Shown: piece after piece, positions 17,910-28,263 of the stretch
Position numbering within the stretch: position 1 is the first letter of the stretch
Layout: each line of letters begins with the position of its first letter
NCBI RefSeq assembly: GCF_022761125.1
Contig: NZ_JAKWJR010000007.1
Coordinates: forward strand, 309,771-373,770
Length of the DNA stretch: 64,000 nucleotides
Reading direction: 5' to 3'
From: Nocardioides sp. SR21
Lineage (GTDB): Bacteria > Actinomycetota > Actinomycetes > Propionibacteriales > Nocardioidaceae
Program-made: the position numbers and the translations under genes
The notes under the pieces: generated by a model
The model's database searches: none
Seen by the model: only the letters and a program-made list of their open reading frames with translations
Told to the model about the DNA's origin: nothing

Positions 17910-17916
<7 letters not shown>
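16672..17916 (+). CDS. MFS transporter (DHA2/EmrB-like), internally shortened
   Basis: A 414-residue exporter. The N-terminal QLMVILDGTIVNVALPTI motif D, GRLADLIGARRVF motif A and GAAGASLGVIAGGVLVE motif C are those of 14-segment DHA2 pumps. Typical members have about 460-520 residues. Here RHLDPARGSGARRSG runs almost directly into LVPLALFRAKRFVVANV, so the two central segments (TM7-8) normally found there appear missing. The result resembles a 12-segment protein. The reading frame is intact, so it may still work. Preceded by its likely MarR regulator. Confidence 0.85.
17898..17903 (+). promoter_or_regulatory. -10 element of the mec-cysO-cysM operon
   Basis: TACGCT, 6 bp before the GTG of mec at 17910. 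It lies inside the 3' end of the MFS gene, so the cysteine operon probably has its own leaderless promoter and does not depend on MFS read-through. Confidence 0.5.
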
Positions 17917-19622
<1,706 letters not shown>

Positions 19623-19688
19623 ATGGGCCGGTTCACACCCCGTTGGCTACGGTGGCCATGACCGCCACCCGCCGACCCGGGAGCAGCC

Positions 19689-20666
19689 TTGCGCGAGATC
19701 GTCGTCTTCAGCGGATCCGCCCACCGAGGCCTGGCCACGGCCATCTGCGAGGACCTCGACGTCGAGCTGTCGTCGGTCGAGATGACGAGGTTCAGCAACG
19801 ACTGCCTGCAGGCGCAGCTGCAGACGAACTGCCGCCAGCGCGACGTCTACCTCGTGCAGCCGCTGTGCCCGCCGACGCAGGAGCACCTCATGGAGCTGCT
19901 GCTGATGATCGACGCCGCGCGCGGCGCGTCCGCGGAGCGGATCTCGGCGGTGATCCCGTACTACTCCTACGCGCGCTCGGACAAGAAGGACGCCTCCCGG
20001 CTCTCCGTCGGCGGCCGGCTGGTCGCGGACATGCTGGTCGCGGCCGGCGTCGACCGGGTGCTGACGATGACGCTGCACGCGCCCCAGGTGCACGCGTTCT
20101 TCTCGGTGCCGGTCGACCACCTCACCGCGCTCGGGGTGCTCGCCGACCACTTCCTCGGCCAGGACCTGACCGACGCCGTCGTGGTCTCGCCGGACTTCGG
20201 CAACGCCAAGACCGCGGGCCAGCTCGCCCGGCTGCTCGGGGTCCCGGTCGCCGCGGGCAGCAAGAAGCGCCTCGGCGACGACCAGGTCGTCATCGACACG
20301 ATCGTCGGCGACGTCGAAGGGCGCCGCGCGATCGTCCTCGACGACGAGATCGCGACCGGCGGCTCGATCGTCGAGCTGCTCGACCGGCTGGCCGAGCAGG
20401 GCTGCACCGAGGCCGCGATCGCCTGCACCCACGGCCTGTTCGTGGGGAAGGCGATCGAGCGCCTGCGCGACCACCCGATGGTCACCGAGGTCGTCACCAC
20501 CGACACCGTCCCGCCGCCGGCCGACTGGCCCGAGCTCAAGGTCCTCTCGGTGTCCGGCCTGTTCGCCCAGGCGATCGCCCGCTCGCACGCGGGAGAGTCG
20601 GTCAGCAGCATGTTCGACGGCGTCGACCCGTCGCTCGGGCCGCCGCAGGCACGGCTCTTCGGCTAG
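19689..20666 (+). CDS. Ribose-phosphate pyrophosphokinase (PRPP synthetase)
   Basis: A 325-residue protein of the PRPP synthetase family, making PRPP from ribose 5-phosphate and ATP. The PRPP-binding loop IVLDDEIATGGSI is present near residue 220, and the catalytic flexible region reads PYYSYARSDKKD where the canonical enzymes have PYFGYARQDRK. The loop after the tandem phosphoribosyl domains is also divergent, so this may be a second, specialised paralogue rather than the housekeeping Prs. The start is a TTG at 19689 with GGGAG about 6 bp upstream; TACGGT 30-40 bp upstream may be its -10. PRPP is a substrate of the nearby pncB, but the genes are not linked. It ends 4 bp inside the convergent phosphatase gene. 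Confidence 0.88.
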   Translation: MREIVVFSGSAHRGLATAICEDLDVELSSVEMTRFSNDCLQAQLQTNCRQRDVYLVQPLCPPTQEHLMELLLMIDAARGASAERISAVIPYYSYARSDKKDASRLSVGGRLVADMLVAAGVDRVLTMTLHAPQVHAFFSVPVDHLTALGVLADHFLGQDLTDAVVVSPDFGNAKTAGQLARLLGVPVAAGSKKRLGDDQVVIDTIVGDVEGRRAIVLDDEIATGGSIVELLDRLAEQGCTEAAIACTHGLFVGKAIERLRDHPMVTEVVTTDTVPPPADWPELKVLSVSGLFAQAIARSHAGESVSSMFDGVDPSLGPPQARLFG

Positions 20667-21640
20667 TCCACGCTCAGCGTCTGCTCCGGGTCGATCCCGC
20701 TGCCGCGCACCGGCCCGAGGCCGAGCAGGTCGAGCGCGAGGTTCGCGACGTCGCCGTTGCGCACCGGCTGCTTCCCGGCGTACGCCGGTCGCCTGCCGCG
20801 CGGGTCGCGGAACGTCGGGTTGGTCGCGTACAGGTCGCTGTGCGCGACGCCGGATCCCCAGACCAGGAAGGGGATCCGGTAGTTCTCGACGTTCCGCTTC
20901 GCCGAGTGGTCGGTCGCGCCGGTCGCGAACCCGTGGTCGGCGGTGAGAATCACCGTGACCTCGTGGCCCGCCACCGCACGCAGGACCGTGCCGAGCTGCT
21001 TGTCGGTACGCCGCACCGCGTCGAGGTACTGCGGCGACATCCCGCCGTACGCGTGCCCGGCGCGGTCGGGCAGCGAGACGTGCAGGAAGGTGAACGTCGG
21101 CGCCCCGTCGGCCAGGTCGGCGCGGGCCAGCCGGACCAGGCGGCGCTGGTTCGCCGTGAAGCGGCAGGTGTCGACACCGGCGGGCCAGGACCGCTCGTAC
21201 AGCTCGAACTTCTCCTTGGTCGTGTACAGCGCGGCGCTGCCGCCGGCGGTGTGCACGGCGCTGAACACCGACCCGACCGGATGACCGGCCGCGCCCTGGA
21301 CGGTGGTGCCCGGGCGGTCGCCGTCCCAGGTCACGCCGTGCCCGCCCGCGTCCGCGTCGATCCGCCGCCCGGTCAGCATGCTGGTGTGGTTGGGCAGCGT
21401 CACGGTCTGCTCGAGCTCCGTGCGCGCGTTCAGGGTGCCGGCGCCCTCGTCGAGCATCCGGTGGAGCGTCGGCGCCCCCGCGGCCCCGAGCTGCCGGACC
21501 GCCTCGACGTTCAGGCCGTCGACGGAGATCGCCACGACGCTCGACGGCGGGGCGACCGGCTCCGGGGTGATCGCGTGAGCGGGTGCGGCGCCGCCGAGGA
21601 GGACGGCGGCCGCGAGTACCAGGGCTGCGGGGGTGCGCAC
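20663..21640 (-). CDS. Secreted alkaline-phosphatase-superfamily protein
   Basis: A 325-residue exported protein with a Sec signal (residues 1-23, ending AHA). It is a type I phosphodiesterase/nucleotide pyrophosphatase-like fold. VAISVDGLN carries the first metal Asp, LPNHTSMLTG carries the nucleophile Thr, and HVSLPDRAGHAYG and TADHGF supply the remaining ligands. The substrate is unknown. It starts 4 bp after the stop of the upstream NAD(P)H:quinone reductase-like gene on the same strand. Confidence 0.87.
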   Translation of the reverse strand: MRTPAALVLAAAVLLGGAAPAHAITPEPVAPPSSVVAISVDGLNVEAVRQLGAAGAPTLHRMLDEGAGTLNARTELEQTVTLPNHTSMLTGRRIDADAGGHGVTWDGDRPGTTVQGAAGHPVGSVFSAVHTAGGSAALYTTKEKFELYERSWPAGVDTCRFTANQRRLVRLARADLADGAPTFTFLHVSLPDRAGHAYGGMSPQYLDAVRRTDKQLGTVLRAVAGHEVTVILTADHGFATGATDHSAKRNVENYRIPFLVWGSGVAHSDLYATNPTFRDPRGRRPAYAGKQPVRNGDVANLALDLLGLGPVRGSGIDPEQTLSVD

Positions 21641-21644
21641 CCGG

Positions 21645-22499
21645 TCACGCTACGTCGGCGACCGCCTCGGCCAGGCGGGTGGTCGGCCGGCCGATCAGCC
21701 GCGCCAGGTCGCCTGAGTGGTCCTCGAGGTCGCCCCGGGCGACACCCAGGTCGGAGTCGGCGAGCAGCTCGGCGAAGGCCGCCGGCACGCCCGCGGACGT
21801 CAGGGTCGCGGCGTAGTCGGCGGCCGACAGGTCGGTGTAGCCGATCTCGCGTCCGGTCGCGGTGCCGAGGGCGGCGGCGTACTCCGCCATCGTGAACGCC
21901 TCGTCGCCGGCCAGCTCGTAGACCGCGCCCGCGTGCTCGCCACCGGCGAGCACCACGGCGGCTGCCTCCGCGAAGTCCTGGCGGGTCGCGGCGCTGATCC
22001 GGCCGGTGCCGGCGGCGCCGATGACCTGGCCGGTGGCGAGCGCCGGTGCGGCGTTCTCGGTGTAGTTCTCGACGTACCAGCCGTTGCGCAGCAGGGTGAC
22101 CGGCAGGCCGCTCTGCTTCAGCAGGTCCTCGGTGGCGAGGTGGTCGGCGGCCAGGCCGAGGCCGCTGGTGTCGGCGCGCAGCAGGCTCGTGTAGGCGAGC
22201 AGCTCGACGCCGGCGCGGACGGCGGCCTCGATCACGTTGCGGTGCTGGGGGACCCGGGCACCGACCGCGTTGGACGACACGAGCAGGGCTCGGTCGACGC
22301 CGGCGAACGCCGCGTCGAGGGAGGCGGGGTCGTCGTAGTCGGCGCGGCGGACCTGGACGCCGAGGCCGGCGAGGTCGGCGACCGCGTCGAGGTCGCGGGC
22401 GGTGGCGACGATCTCGGCCGCGGGGACGCCGCGGTCGAGCAGGGCGAGGACGGTACGGCGGCCGAGGTGGCCGGAGGCGCCGGTGACGAGGACGGTCAT
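21645..22499 (-). CDS. NmrA-like NAD(P)H:quinone oxidoreductase (QorB/YtfG type)
   Basis: A 284-residue Rossmann protein of the atypical SDR class. The nucleotide-binding GASGHLGR lies at residues 7-14, and LLVSSN, AYTSLLRA and LLRNGWYVENY are the segments typical of the QorB group. These enzymes reduce quinones and are often paired with an HxlR-type redox regulator. Exactly this arrangement occurs here: an HxlR gene is divergent across 98 bp holding inverted repeats. A role in reactive-electrophile defence is likely but inferred. Confidence 0.87.
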   Translation of the reverse strand: MTVLVTGASGHLGRRTVLALLDRGVPAAEIVATARDLDAVADLAGLGVQVRRADYDDPASLDAAFAGVDRALLVSSNAVGARVPQHRNVIEAAVRAGVELLAYTSLLRADTSGLGLAADHLATEDLLKQSGLPVTLLRNGWYVENYTENAAPALATGQVIGAAGTGRISAATRQDFAEAAAVVLAGGEHAGAVYELAGDEAFTMAEYAAALGTATGREIGYTDLSAADYAATLTSAGVPAAFAELLADSDLGVARGDLEDHSGDLARLIGRPTTRLAEAVADVA

Positions 22500-22552
22500 G
22501 GTGAACCTTTCGGGAGAGGTGCTGTCACCCGGTGGAACGAGCGGCGCCCTGG

Positions 22553-22594
22553 CTTACTTCCCGAAAGTTAGTACCCACTTTGAAGTAAGGTACT
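22553..22594. promoter_or_regulatory. Candidate HxlR operator between quinone reductase and regulator
   Basis: Two interleaved inverted repeats: CTTACTTC (22553-22560) with GAAGTAAG (22582-22589), and AGTACC (22570-22575) with GGTACT (22589-22594). The second pair surrounds TAAGGT, a plausible -10 only 6 bp before the HxlR ATG at 22598. Binding there would repress both divergent genes. Confidence 0.6.
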
Positions 22595-22597
22595 GGC

Positions 22598-22987
22598 ATG
22601 ACGGTTAGTCTCTCGGCCGCGTTCCCCGACCAGGTCTTCACCCGCAACTGCCCGACGCGCGAGGTCCTCGACCACGTGATGAGCAAGTGGGCGCCGCTCG
22701 TGCTCGCCGCCCTCGGCGACGGGGAGCCGCTGCGGTGGAGCGAGCTGCGGCGCCGGGCGGACGGGATCAGCGAGAAGATGCTCGCCCAGACCCTGCGTAC
22801 CCTCGAGCGGGACGGTCTGGTGCTCCGGGTCGCGAAGCCGGTCGTGCCGCCGCACGTCGAGTACTCCCTCACCCCGCTCGGCGCGGGCCTCGTCGAGAAG
22901 CTGGTCCCGCTGATGATCTGGGTGACCCACCACGCCGACCAGATCCTCGACCGCGGGGAGGGCGAGGGTGACGACGAGCACGCGTGA
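22598..22987 (+). CDS. HxlR-family (DUF24) redox-type regulator
   Basis: A 129-residue winged-helix protein. Cys18 sits in [21 protein letters not shown], the position of the conserved redox Cys in HypR/QorR-like regulators. The HTH ([30 protein letters not shown]) is textbook HxlR. Oxidation or alkylation of that Cys is the usual trigger in the family. It likely represses the divergent quinone reductase and itself through the repeats at 22553-22594. Confidence 0.9.
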   Translation: MTVSLSAAFPDQVFTRNCPTREVLDHVMSKWAPLVLAALGDGEPLRWSELRRRADGISEKMLAQTLRTLERDGLVLRVAKPVVPPHVEYSLTPLGAGLVEKLVPLMIWVTHHADQILDRGEGEGDDEHA

Positions 22988-23026
22988 GGTACGTCGCGAC
23001 TCCGTGCGCGGACCCGTCCGACCCCC

Positions 23027-23032
23027 TACCGT
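23027..23032 (+). promoter_or_regulatory. -10 element of murI
   Basis: TACCGT lies 8 bp before a GTG at 23041 that is in frame with glutamate racemase. It supports leaderless translation from GTG rather than from the ATG nine bases later. Confidence 0.4.
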
Positions 23033-23040
23033 TTCTTCTC

Positions 23041-23865
23041 GTGCCGACCATGACCACGCCTGAGCTGCGCGATGCCCCCATCGGCATCTTCGACTCCGGC
23101 TTCGGCGGACTCACGGTCGCCCGGTCGGTCATCGACCAGCTGCCGCACGAGTCGATCGTGTACGTCGGCGACACCGCCCGCCAGCCGTACGGCCAGAAGC
23201 CGATCGGCGAGGTGCGCGAGTACGCCCTCGAGTGCCTCGACCACCTCGTCGACCGCGGCGTGAAGGCGCTGGTCATCGCGTGCAACTCCGCCAGCGCGGC
23301 GATGCTCCGCGATGCCCGCGAGCGCTACGACGTCCCCGTCGTCGAGGTGATCCTGCCCGCGACGCGCCGCGCGGTGGCGGCCAGCCACTCCGGCCGGATC
23401 GGCGTGATCTGCACCCGCGCCACCGCCGAGTCGATGGCCTACGAGGACGCGTTCGCCGCCGCGCCCCACATCGACCTGCACGTCCAGGCCTGCCCGAAGT
23501 TCGTCGAGTACGTCGAGGCCGGCGTCACCTCGGGCGACGAGCTCCTCGACCACGCCCACGAGTACCTCGACCCGCTGATCCGCGCCGGAGTCGACACGCT
23601 GGTGCTCGGCTGCACGCACTACCCGCTGCTCACCGGCGTCATCTCCTACGTGATGGGCGACGGCGTCACGCTGGTCAGCAGCGCCGAGGAGTGCGCGAAG
23701 GACGTCTACAAGATGCTGGTCCGCACCGACCTGATCCGGCCGGGCGGCGAGCCGTCGTACTCCTTCCTCACCACGGGCACGCCCGGTGAGTTCGAGTCCA
23801 TCGGGAAGCGCTTCCTCGGGCCTGAGATGGTCGCCGCGTCCCAGTTCGTCGGAGGTCTGGCATGA
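23041..23865 (+). CDS. murI: Glutamate racemase
   Basis: A 274-residue enzyme that supplies D-glutamate for peptidoglycan. [15 protein letters not shown] with the substrate-binding Asp-Ser lies near the N-terminus. The two catalytic cysteines are in VIACNSASA and [11 protein letters not shown]. The GTG at 23041 follows a TACCGT box; the ATG at 23050 would lose only three residues. Its stop overlaps the metallo-hydrolase start (ATGA). In M. tuberculosis the same order, murI then Rv1339, then rph and rdgB, is found, so this is part of a conserved block. Confidence 0.95.
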   Translation: MPTMTTPELRDAPIGIFDSGFGGLTVARSVIDQLPHESIVYVGDTARQPYGQKPIGEVREYALECLDHLVDRGVKALVIACNSASAAMLRDARERYDVPVVEVILPATRRAVAASHSGRIGVICTRATAESMAYEDAFAAAPHIDLHVQACPKFVEYVEAGVTSGDELLDHAHEYLDPLIRAGVDTLVLGCTHYPLLTGVISYVMGDGVTLVSSAEECAKDVYKMLVRTDLIRPGGEPSYSFLTTGTPGEFESIGKRFLGPEMVAASQFVGGLA

Positions 23866-24620
23866 GGCTGACCATCGTGGGCTCCTCGGGCTCGTACCCC
23901 GGCCCGGACTCGCCCGCCAGCTGCTACCTGCTCGAGGCCGACGACGCCGACGGCCGGACGTGGCGGGTGCTGCTCGACCTCGGCAGCGGCGCCCTCGGCG
24001 CGCTGCACAAGTACGTCGACCCGCTGACGATCGACGCGGTGCTGCTCAGCCACCTGCACGCCGACCACTGCCTCGACCTGTCCGGCTACTACGTGATGCG
24101 CAAGTACCACCCGACCGGCGCGCAGCCGCGGATCCCGGTCTACGGGCCGGAGGGCACCGCGGACCGGATGGCGCGCGCCTACGACCTGCCGCTCGACCCC
24201 GGGATGCACGAGGAGTTCGACTTCCGTGACTGGGGCGAGACGATCGAGCTCGGGCCGTTCTCGATCGAGCCGATCCCGGTGCTGCACCCGGTCGACGCGT
24301 TCGGGCTGCGGGTGACCGCGGACGGCGCCACCGTCGCCTACAGCGGCGACACCGGTCCGTGCTCGTCGCTCGAGGACGTCGCGCGCGACGCCGACGTGTT
24401 CCTCGCCGAGGCGTCGTTCCGCGTCGGCCACACGAACCCGCCGGACCTGCACCTCACCGGCGCCGACGGCGGCGAGGTCGCCGCCCGCGCGGGCGTGAAG
24501 CGGCTGCTGCTCACGCACGTCCCGCCGTGGCACGACCCCGCGGACGCGCTGGCCGAGGCGGCCACGACGTACGACGGCCCCACCGAGCTCGCGGTGTGCG
24601 GCGCTGTCTACGAGTTCTGA
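23862..24620 (+). CDS. Metallo-beta-lactamase-fold hydrolase, Rv1339-like phosphodiesterase
   Basis: A 252-residue MBL-fold protein with HLHADH (His64, His66, Asp68, His69), a later His near residue 145, YSGDTGP and LLLTHVPP as metal ligands. It lies directly after murI with a 4-bp overlap. The syntenic M. tuberculosis gene Rv1339 has been reported as an atypical cyclic-nucleotide phosphodiesterase, so cAMP breakdown is a reasonable hypothesis. The fold also covers RNase Z-type enzymes, but the short length and lack of an exosite argue against tRNase Z. Confidence 0.87.
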   Translation: MRLTIVGSSGSYPGPDSPASCYLLEADDADGRTWRVLLDLGSGALGALHKYVDPLTIDAVLLSHLHADHCLDLSGYYVMRKYHPTGAQPRIPVYGPEGTADRMARAYDLPLDPGMHEEFDFRDWGETIELGPFSIEPIPVLHPVDAFGLRVTADGATVAYSGDTGPCSSLEDVARDADVFLAEASFRVGHTNPPDLHLTGADGGEVAARAGVKRLLLTHVPPWHDPADALAEAATTYDGPTELAVCGAVYEF

Positions 24621-25277
24621 CTAGCCCTTCTGGGCGTCGTGGACCACGATCGCGATCTGCACGCGGTTCGTGACCTGGAGCTTGTCGAACAGCCGCGACA
24701 CGTGCGCCTTCACGGTCGGCACGGACAGGTGCAGCTCGCCGGCGATCTCGGCGTTGCTCAGCCCCCGGCCGACGGCGTCGGCGACCTCGCTCTCACGGTC
24801 GGTGAGCTGGGCCAGCCGGGCGACGGCCTCGGCCGCGGCGTCCGCGCCGTCGTCGGGCTCGTCGCGCAGCCGGCGGATCAGCGTGCGCGTCACCGAGGGG
24901 GAGAGCATCGGCTCGTCGTCGACGACCTTGCGGATCGCGTCGACGATCTGCGGCGGCGGGGTGTCCTTGAGCAGGAAGCCGTCGGCACCGGACGCGAGAG
25001 CCTCGACCACCTGCTCGTCGGCGTCGAACGTCGTCAGCACGATGACCCGCGGCGGGCTCGGCCGGGAGTGCAGCTCGCGGGTCGCGCCGAGGCCGTCGAG
25101 GCGCGGCATCCGGATGTCCATCAGCACCACGTCGGGCCGCAGCTCGCCGGCCAGCCGGACGCCCTCGCGGCCGTCCGCGGCCTCGCCGACGACGTCGATG
25201 TCGTCGTGGCCGCCGAGCATCAGGGCCAGCGCGGAGCGCACCAGCGGGTCGTCGTCGACGACAAGCACGCGAGTCAT
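24621..25277 (-). CDS. NarL/LuxR-type response regulator
   Basis: A 218-residue two-component regulator. The receiver has the acidic pair VVDDD, the phospho-acceptor in VLMDIRMP, the Thr in VLTTFD and the Lys in FLLKDTPP. The C-terminal LuxR HTH reads LTDRESEVADAVGRGLSNAEIAGELHLS and so on. The ATG overlaps the stop of the histidine kinase by 4 bp (ATGA), so the pair is a coupled two-component system. The adjacent divergent ABC transporter is a likely target. Confidence 0.95.
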   Translation of the reverse strand: MTRVLVVDDDPLVRSALALMLGGHDDIDVVGEAADGREGVRLAGELRPDVVLMDIRMPRLDGLGATRELHSRPSPPRVIVLTTFDADEQVVEALASGADGFLLKDTPPPQIVDAIRKVVDDEPMLSPSVTRTLIRRLRDEPDDGADAAAEAVARLAQLTDRESEVADAVGRGLSNAEIAGELHLSVPTVKAHVSRLFDKLQVTNRVQIAIVVHDAQKG

Positions 25278-26422
25278 GCGGCCCACGGTATCCAGCCGTG
25301 CAGCACGAACGACGAGCCCTCGCGGCCGTGGTCGAGCCGGCCGCCGCGCAGCTGCGCGCGCTCGGTGAGCCCCACCAGGCCGAGGCCGGCGCCGGGCGTC
25401 CTGGTCGGGCCGAAGCCGACCGGGTTGCGCAGGGACACGTCGATGCCGTCGTCCGGCGTGCCGCTCACCTGCACGCTCAGCAGCGCGCCGGGCGCGTGCT
25501 TGCGGGCGTTGGTGATGCCCTCCTGCACGATCCGGTAGACCGTGCGGCCCGCCGCGTCCGGCACCGTGCCCTCGACGAGGTCCTCGAACTCGATGCGCAT
25601 CCCCGACGCCTGCGCGTCGGCCACCAGTCCCGGCAGGTCGGCGTACGTCGGCTGCGGCGCGAGCATCGGCTCGCCGGTGGCGCCGTCGCGCAGCACCCCG
25701 AGCACGCCGCGCAGGTCGTTGAGCGCCTCGTGCGCCTTGTCGCGGATGACCTCGGCGCTGGTGTGGACCTCCTCGGGCGTGAGGTCGGTGCGGTAGGCCA
25801 GAGCCCCGGCGTGCATGGAGATCTGGGAGATCCGGTGTGCGAGCACGTCGTGCATCTCGCGGGCGATCCGGGCCTGCTCCTGGCTGCGCGCCTGGCGCAC
25901 CATCAGCTCCTGCTCGGCCTCGGCGCGCTCGGCGCGGTTGCGCAGCGTCCAGAACAGCTCGCGCCGCGAGCCGATGTACATGCCCCACGCCAACGTCGCG
26001 GACACCGCGCCCAGGTTGGTGACGAAGATCAGCCAGTCGGGGTCGGTCGGGTTGCTGGGATGAACGACCGTGAACAGCTGCGCGCACACGAGCGACAGCA
26101 CCGCGATCGGGACGATCTCCCGCCACCGGCGACGCGTTGCGAGCGAGACGCCGGCGAGGGTGGCCGGGCCTGCGGCGATCGAGGAGAACCCGCTCGCCAA
26201 GGTGAGCACGACGGCGATGGTGACCGGCCAACGGCGCCGGAAGAAGACGAGCACGAACGTCGGCACGCCGAGCGCGATGTCGAGCACGAACCGCGCATCT
26301 GTCTGCCAGTCGACGACCGTCAGCCACACCACGGTGCTGATCGAGAGCATGGCCACGAACCGCCAGGCGTGGCTCCACCAGCGCAACGGCGGCTGGTACT
26401 CGGCCGGGTCGGGACGCTCCAC
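25274..26422 (-). CDS. Sensor histidine kinase (HisKA_3, NarL-partner type)
   Basis: A 382-residue membrane kinase. Residues 20-155 hold about four to five hydrophobic segments with little extracellular sequence. The dimerisation helix ARIAREMHDVLAHRIS contains the phospho-acceptor His191. The ATPase domain has the N box (EGITNARKHA) and G box (GAGLGLVGL). The start is a GTG, with TAGCCT 6 bp upstream. This architecture, beside an ABC exporter, is common for systems that sense cell-envelope stress or antimicrobials in the membrane. That reading is contextual. Confidence 0.93.
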   Translation of the reverse strand: MERPDPAEYQPPLRWWSHAWRFVAMLSISTVVWLTVVDWQTDARFVLDIALGVPTFVLVFFRRRWPVTIAVVLTLASGFSSIAAGPATLAGVSLATRRRWREIVPIAVLSLVCAQLFTVVHPSNPTDPDWLIFVTNLGAVSATLAWGMYIGSRRELFWTLRNRAERAEAEQELMVRQARSQEQARIAREMHDVLAHRISQISMHAGALAYRTDLTPEEVHTSAEVIRDKAHEALNDLRGVLGVLRDGATGEPMLAPQPTYADLPGLVADAQASGMRIEFEDLVEGTVPDAAGRTVYRIVQEGITNARKHAPGALLSVQVSGTPDDGIDVSLRNPVGFGPTRTPGAGLGLVGLTERAQLRGGRLDHGREGSSFVLHGWIPWAA

Positions 26423-26428
26423 GCGGCA

Positions 26429-26434
26429 AGGCTA
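26429..26434 (-). promoter_or_regulatory. -10 element of the histidine kinase operon
   Basis: TAGCCT on the minus strand, 6 bp before the GTG start. A short palindrome, GTCGCG/CGCGAC (26438-26451), lies just upstream and could bind the cognate regulator. The remaining gap to the ABC gene (26452-26550) shows nothing clear. Confidence 0.4.
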
Positions 26435-26550
26435 GGCGTCGCGAGCGCGACGTACACGATGCCGGGGTCGTGGCCCACCCCTACTTTGGTCAGCCCAGCT
26501 CCATCCGCGCGTCCGATGTGACGGCTGCCCCGATCCGGCAGGCTGGGGCC

Positions 26551-27462
26551 ATGATCGAAGTGCAAGGACTGACCAGGACCTACGGCACGTTCACCGCCGT
26601 CGACAACATCAGCTTCAGCTGCGTCCCGGGGACGGTGACCGGATTCCTCGGCCCGAACGGCGCCGGCAAGACCACGACGATGCGGGTGATGGTCGGCCTC
26701 ACGCCGGCCAGCTCCGGGAAGGTCACGATCGGTGGCCACCTGTACAAGGACATCCCGAACCCGGGCCGGCACGTGGGCGTCCTGCTGGACGCGTCCGCCC
26801 AGCACGCCGGGCGCACCGGTCGCGAGATCCTCGAGCTCGGCGCCACGACCATGGGACTGCCCTCGTCGCGCGTCGACGAGATGCTCGAGCTGGTCTCGCT
26901 CACGCCGACCGAGGCCAAGCGCCGGCTGCGCAACTACTCGCTCGGCATGAAGCAGCGCCTCGGCATCGCGCATGCGCTGCTCGGCGACCCGTCGGTGCTC
27001 ATCCTCGACGAGCCCGCCAACGGTCTCGACCCCGCCGGCATCCGCTGGATGCGCGGTCTCCTCAAGGGGTACGCCGAGCGCGGCGGCACCGTGCTGCTCT
27101 CCAGCCACCTGCTGCACGAGGTCGAGCAGATCGCCGACGAGATGATCCTCATCGGCAACGGCAAGATCGTCGCCCAGGGCGACAAGAAGACGCTGCTCGC
27201 CGGCGCCGCTGCCAAGGGCGGTGGCGTGCACTCGTACGCGACCGCGCTCGACAACGCCGCCCTCGCGGCGGCGCTGACCGCCAAGGGCATCACCGTCGCC
27301 GGGGCCGGCGACGGTCTGCGCATCGAGGCCGAGTCGGTCGAGGTCGGCCGCGCTGCCCTCGAGGCCGGCGTCGTGCTCACCGACCTGCGCGGGGGAGAGG
27401 GCGGCCTCGAGGACCTGTTCCTCGAGCTCACCGCCGAGACCCAGCGGGAGGCGATCTCGTGA
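26551..27462 (+). CDS. ABC transporter ATP-binding protein
   Basis: A 303-residue ATPase of the ABC-2/bacitracin-type exporter group. Walker A GPNGAGKTTT, signature NYSLGMKQRLG, Walker B VLILDEPANGLD and the switch His in LLSSHLLHEV are intact. The C-terminal ~90 residues form the usual extra domain. I used the ATG at 26551, directly before MIEVQGLTRTYG. It overlaps the first permease by 4 bp. Divergent from the kinase-regulator pair, so probably under its control. Confidence 0.93.
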   Translation: MIEVQGLTRTYGTFTAVDNISFSCVPGTVTGFLGPNGAGKTTTMRVMVGLTPASSGKVTIGGHLYKDIPNPGRHVGVLLDASAQHAGRTGREILELGATTMGLPSSRVDEMLELVSLTPTEAKRRLRNYSLGMKQRLGIAHALLGDPSVLILDEPANGLDPAGIRWMRGLLKGYAERGGTVLLSSHLLHEVEQIADEMILIGNGKIVAQGDKKTLLAGAAAKGGGVHSYATALDNAALAAALTAKGITVAGAGDGLRIEAESVEVGRAALEAGVVLTDLRGGEGGLEDLFLELTAETQREAIS

Positions 27463-28262
27463 GCGCCACCGCGGTCGCCCCGGCGACCATCGACCTGTCG
27501 GGCACCCAGCCCACGCCGTTCAGCAGGCTGCTGCGCACCGAGTTCCGCAAGACCTACGACACCCGCTCCGGGTTGTGGCTGCTGATCTCCATCGGCATCG
27601 TCACCGCCCTGGTGATGGTCATCCAGGTCTCGGTGGCCATCGCGCAGGACATCGCCGTCTCGTACAACGACTTCCTGACCTCGACCACGTTCTCGATCGG
27701 GTTCCTCCTGCCGGTGCTCGGCATCCTGCTGCTCACCAGCGAGTGGAGCCAGCGCACCGCGATGGTGTCGTTCTCGCTCGAGCCGCGGCGGGGTCACGTG
27801 ATCGCCGCGAAGATGGTCGTGGGCATCCTCTTCGCCATCGCGGCCGTGCTCGTGACCCTGGCGCTGGCTGCGGTGTGCACCGGCATCTACGGCGCGCTCT
27901 CCGACATCCCGGCGGACTGGGATTTCGGCATCAAGCAGACCTCGTTCTTCCTGCTGCTGCAGGTGATCGGCATGCTGACCGGCTTCGCGTTCGCCGCGCT
28001 GCTGCTGAACTCCCCGGCCGCGATCGTCGTCTACTTCGCCTACTCGTTCATCCTCCCGACGATCTTCGGCATCGGTGCCGAGCTGATCGGCTGGTTCGCC
28101 GACATCCACCCCTGGATCGACTTCAACAACGCCCAGGTGCCGCTCATCGACGGCTCCGTCTCGGGCGAGGAGTGGGCACAGCTGGTGGTCACCGGCATCA
28201 TCTGGCTGGTGATCCCGCTGGCCGTCGGGATCTGGCGGGTGCTCCGGGCAGAGGTGAAGTGA
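27459..28262 (+). CDS. ABC-2-type permease, first copy
   Basis: A 267-residue membrane protein with about six hydrophobic segments. It contains LLRTEFRKTYDTRSGLWLL near residue 25 and LLTSEWSQRTAMVSFSLEPRR in the middle, typical of ABC-2 permeases next to bacitracin-type ATPases. The C-terminus ends in EEWAQLVV..IIWLVIPLAVGIWRVLRAEVK. The next gene is a clear tandem duplicate. The GTG start overlaps the ATPase stop (GTGA). Confidence 0.88.
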   Translation: MSATAVAPATIDLSGTQPTPFSRLLRTEFRKTYDTRSGLWLLISIGIVTALVMVIQVSVAIAQDIAVSYNDFLTSTTFSIGFLLPVLGILLLTSEWSQRTAMVSFSLEPRRGHVIAAKMVVGILFAIAAVLVTLALAAVCTGIYGALSDIPADWDFGIKQTSFFLLLQVIGMLTGFAFAALLLNSPAAIVVYFAYSFILPTIFGIGAELIGWFADIHPWIDFNNAQVPLIDGSVSGEEWAQLVVTGIIWLVIPLAVGIWRVLRAEVK

Positions 28263-28263
28263 G

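Noticed and set aside
23862..24620. RNase Z (tRNA 3' endonuclease) for the MBL-fold gene
   Set aside because: It is 252 residues and lacks the exosite; synteny with Rv1339 after murI favours the phosphodiesterase-like group.
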